Origin: Adhaeribacter swui
GTDB lineage: Bacteria; Bacteroidota; Bacteroidia; Cytophagales; Hymenobacteraceae
DNA length: 64,000 bases
Direction: 5' to 3'
Assembly (NCBI RefSeq): GCF_014217805.1
Contig: NZ_CP055156.1
Span: forward strand, 1,550,001-1,614,000
Part shown: piece after piece, positions 62,371-64,000 of the stretch
How positions within the stretch are numbered: the stretch's first letter is position 1
How the letters are laid out: the number at the start of each line of letters is the position of its first letter
The notes under the pieces: generated by a model
What the model saw: only the letters and a program-made list of their open reading frames with translations
Told to the model about the DNA's origin: nothing
Database searches by the model: none
Position numbers and translations under genes: made by a program

Positions 62371-62375
62371 AAGGA

Positions 62376-63107
62376 ATGATACTGAAAGCTGAGCACCTGG
62401 TAAAAAAATATAAATCCCGAACGGTGGTAAACGACGTGTCGGTGGAAGTAAACCAAGGAGAGATTGTGGGTTTGTTGGGCCCCAATGGCGCCGGAAAAAC
62501 TACTTCGTTTTATATGATTGTAGGTTTGGTGAAACCGAACTTAGGCAAAATTTACTTAGAAAACGAAGAAATTACGACGCTGCCCATGTACCGGCGGGCA
62601 AAAAAAGGCGTTGGTTACTTAGCGCAGGAAGCTTCGGTTTTCCGGGACCTTACCGTGGAAGAAAACATTATGGCGGTGCTGGAAATGACGAATAAGCCCA
62701 AGCAGGAACAGCGCGATAAAGTAGAAGCTTTATTGGATGAGTTTTCGCTAACCCACGTGCGCAAGAATAAAGGCATCGTATTATCCGGGGGCGAGCGCCG
62801 GCGCACCGAAATTGCCCGGGCCTTAGCCGTAGATCCTAAATTTGTGTTGCTCGACGAACCTTTTGCTGGCGTAGACCCCATTGCCGTAGAAGAAATTCAA
62901 TCGATTGTAGCCAAACTTAAAACCAAAAATATCGGCATCCTCATCACCGACCATAACGTAAACGAAACGCTTTCCATCGTGGACCGGGCTTATTTGCTTT
63001 TCGAAGGTAAAATTTTAAAATCTGGTACCGCCGAAGAATTGGCCGCTGATGAGCAAGTGCGCCGGGTTTACTTAGGCAAGCATTTTGAGCTGAAAAGAAA
63101 AATTTAA
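62376..63107 (+). CDS. lptB: LPS export ABC transporter ATP-binding protein LptB
   Basis: 243 residues. Walker A GPNGAGKT (35-42), signature LSGGERRR (from 136), Walker B VLLDEP (Asp160/Glu161), and [20 protein letters not shown], which matches LptB closely. It powers extraction of lipopolysaccharide from the inner membrane with LptFG and LptC. The GH3-family gene follows by 91 bp. LptF, LptG and LptA are not in this window. Confidence 0.95.
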   Translation: MILKAEHLVKKYKSRTVVNDVSVEVNQGEIVGLLGPNGAGKTTSFYMIVGLVKPNLGKIYLENEEITTLPMYRRAKKGVGYLAQEASVFRDLTVEENIMAVLEMTNKPKQEQRDKVEALLDEFSLTHVRKNKGIVLSGGERRRTEIARALAVDPKFVLLDEPFAGVDPIAVEEIQSIVAKLKTKNIGILITDHNVNETLSIVDRAYLLFEGKILKSGTAEELAADEQVRRVYLGKHFELKRKI

Positions 63108-63198
63108 AATTTTTATTAGCTGGTTGTTGTGGCTTTACATAATCTATAACGTACCACTACTCATCCGTTAACTCTAACCTTTAACTTAAAACCAATAC

Positions 63199-64000
63199 AT
63201 GGAAATAATAAATTCGATCATGACCTGGGTCATGAAAAAGCGTATTCACCAAATTGACCTTTTTCGTAAGTACCCGCACGATGTTCAGAATGAGTTATTT
63301 TCTAATTTACTCGATAAAGCCAAAAACACCGACTGGGGAAAAAACTACGGGTATGCCGATATAACTACCGTTGACGCGTTTAAGCAACGGGTACCTGTAT
63401 CTACCTACGAAAATTTATTCCCTTATATCGAGCGTGTAATTAAAGGCGAACAAAATGTTTTGTGGCCTACTACCATTTCGTGGTTTGCTAAGTCGTCGGG
63501 CACTACCAATGCCCGCAGCAAATACATCCCGGTATCGCCGGAGTCTTTAGAAGATTGTCATTACAAAGGCGGCAAAGATATGCTTTCTATTTACGCCAAT
63601 TTATATCCGGATACCCGGGTTTTTAGCGGTAAAAGTTTATCTATCGGGGGCAGCTTACGCGAAAACGAGCATAACCCCAAAACGTATTGTGGCGATGTAT
63701 CGGCGGTAATTATGCGCAACTTGCCGGTATGGGCCGAAGCCATACGCACGCCCCCACTAAAAGTAGCTTTAATGGACAAGTGGGAAGAAAAAATTGAGGC
63801 CATGGCCGAAATTACCGCTAAAGAAAATGTGACCAGCATTAGCGGAGTACCCACCTGGACTTATGTACTCTTAAACCGTATTCTGGAACTTACCGGTAAA
63901 ACTAACATTCTGGAAGTATGGCCCAACCTGGAACTGTTTGCGCACGGCGCGGTAGCATTTGGCCCTTACCGCGAATTATTTAAAAAACTAATTCCTTCGG
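63199..64000 (+). CDS. GH3-family protein (start only, truncated by window end)
   Basis: 267 codons are seen and the frame stays open to base 64000. The product starts MEIINSIMTWVMKKRIHQID. The GH3 pattern is LWPTTISWFAKSSGTTNARSK, where the SSGTTN loop is the adenylate-forming AMP-binding motif, followed by YPDTRVFSGKSLSIGGSL. Plant members join auxin or jasmonate to amino acids; bacterial members have no settled substrate. Probably co-transcribed with lptB. Confidence 0.88.
   Translation, partial: MEIINSIMTWVMKKRIHQIDLFRKYPHDVQNELFSNLLDKAKNTDWGKNYGYADITTVDAFKQRVPVSTYENLFPYIERVIKGEQNVLWPTTISWFAKSSGTTNARSKYIPVSPESLEDCHYKGGKDMLSIYANLYPDTRVFSGKSLSIGGSLRENEHNPKTYCGDVSAVIMRNLPVWAEAIRTPPLKVALMDKWEEKIEAMAEITAKENVTSISGVPTWTYVLLNRILELTGKTNILEVWPNLELFAHGAVAFGPYRELFKKLIPS

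Overview
The window looks like chromosomal DNA of a member of the Bacteroidota, most probably a Cytophagales/Hymenobacteraceae-type bacterium (Adhaeribacter-like; this is an inference from gene content and style, not a database match). Supporting signs are a giant secreted protein with a type IX secretion (T9SS) C-terminal sorting domain, a carboxypeptidase-regulatory-like TonB-dependent receptor, several TonB C-terminal-domain proteins, Bacteroidota-type promoters (TTTG, 19-20 bp, TAnnTTTG), weak or absent Shine-Dalgarno sequences, zinc-less DksA, a RecF/DUF721 pair, and A/T-only palindromes (TTTTTAAATTTTT type) between genes. I saw no rRNA, tRNA, CRISPR array, complete insertion sequence or prophage.

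Layout. 71-6241: a secreted multi-domain adhesin/enzyme with a near-identical internal domain duplication. 6431-9158: a sigma-54-type response regulator and its histidine kinase. 9876-12956: an S9 peptidase lipoprotein and a Gfo/Idh/MocA oxidoreductase. 12957-13806: a gene-free, repeat-rich stretch with about 89-bp inverted copies of one sequence. 13807-17875: an EamA transporter, an SGNH esterase and a TonB-dependent receptor. 17876-18405: repeat remnants. 18406-19567: a Crp-family regulator with a DoxX-like membrane protein. 19783-20641: a Panacea-domain protein followed by a small two-helix membrane protein, a candidate PanAT-type toxin-antitoxin module. 20687-21021: a broken SH3-domain lipoprotein gene. 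21231-24095: an active/inactive M16 peptidase pair. 24259-25302: two orphan small genes and an 11-bp tandem array that repeats the -7 promoter motif.

25303-31460: sugar isomerase, FAD oxidoreductase, thioredoxin-fold protein and DUF547 protein on the minus strand, then a Tat-exported Gfo/Idh/MocA oxidoreductase and a TonB-CTD/TPR protein on the plus strand. 31818-35554: a DUF3857-transglutaminase-DUF2569 membrane protein and a MORN-TonB protein. 35557-37888: acyl-CoA thioesterase, DUF721 (DciA-like) protein and RecF. 37952-43265: PdhA, a TPR membrane protein, RibH, two lipoproteins, DksA-like protein and ScpB.

43389-51781 is a housekeeping and envelope run: pseudouridine synthase with a long disordered tail, CoaX, outer-membrane protein, LptC, a 57-aa membrane protein, a CBS/CorC hemolysin-family protein and a PpiD-like isomerase. 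After it come a TPR lipid- or envelope-associated protein, an OmpR-type two-component pair, RecJ, a YihY/BrkB membrane protein, a DUF885 lipoprotein, a VOC protein, LptB and the start of a GH3-family gene that runs off the window.

Functionally the window mixes envelope biogenesis (LptB, LptC, PpiD-like, TonB system), DNA maintenance (RecF, RecJ, ScpB, DUF721) and sugar/polymer turnover (Gfo/Idh/MocA enzymes, isomerase, esterase, receptor). The least explained parts are the Panacea pair, the promoter-motif array and the inverted-repeat islands.
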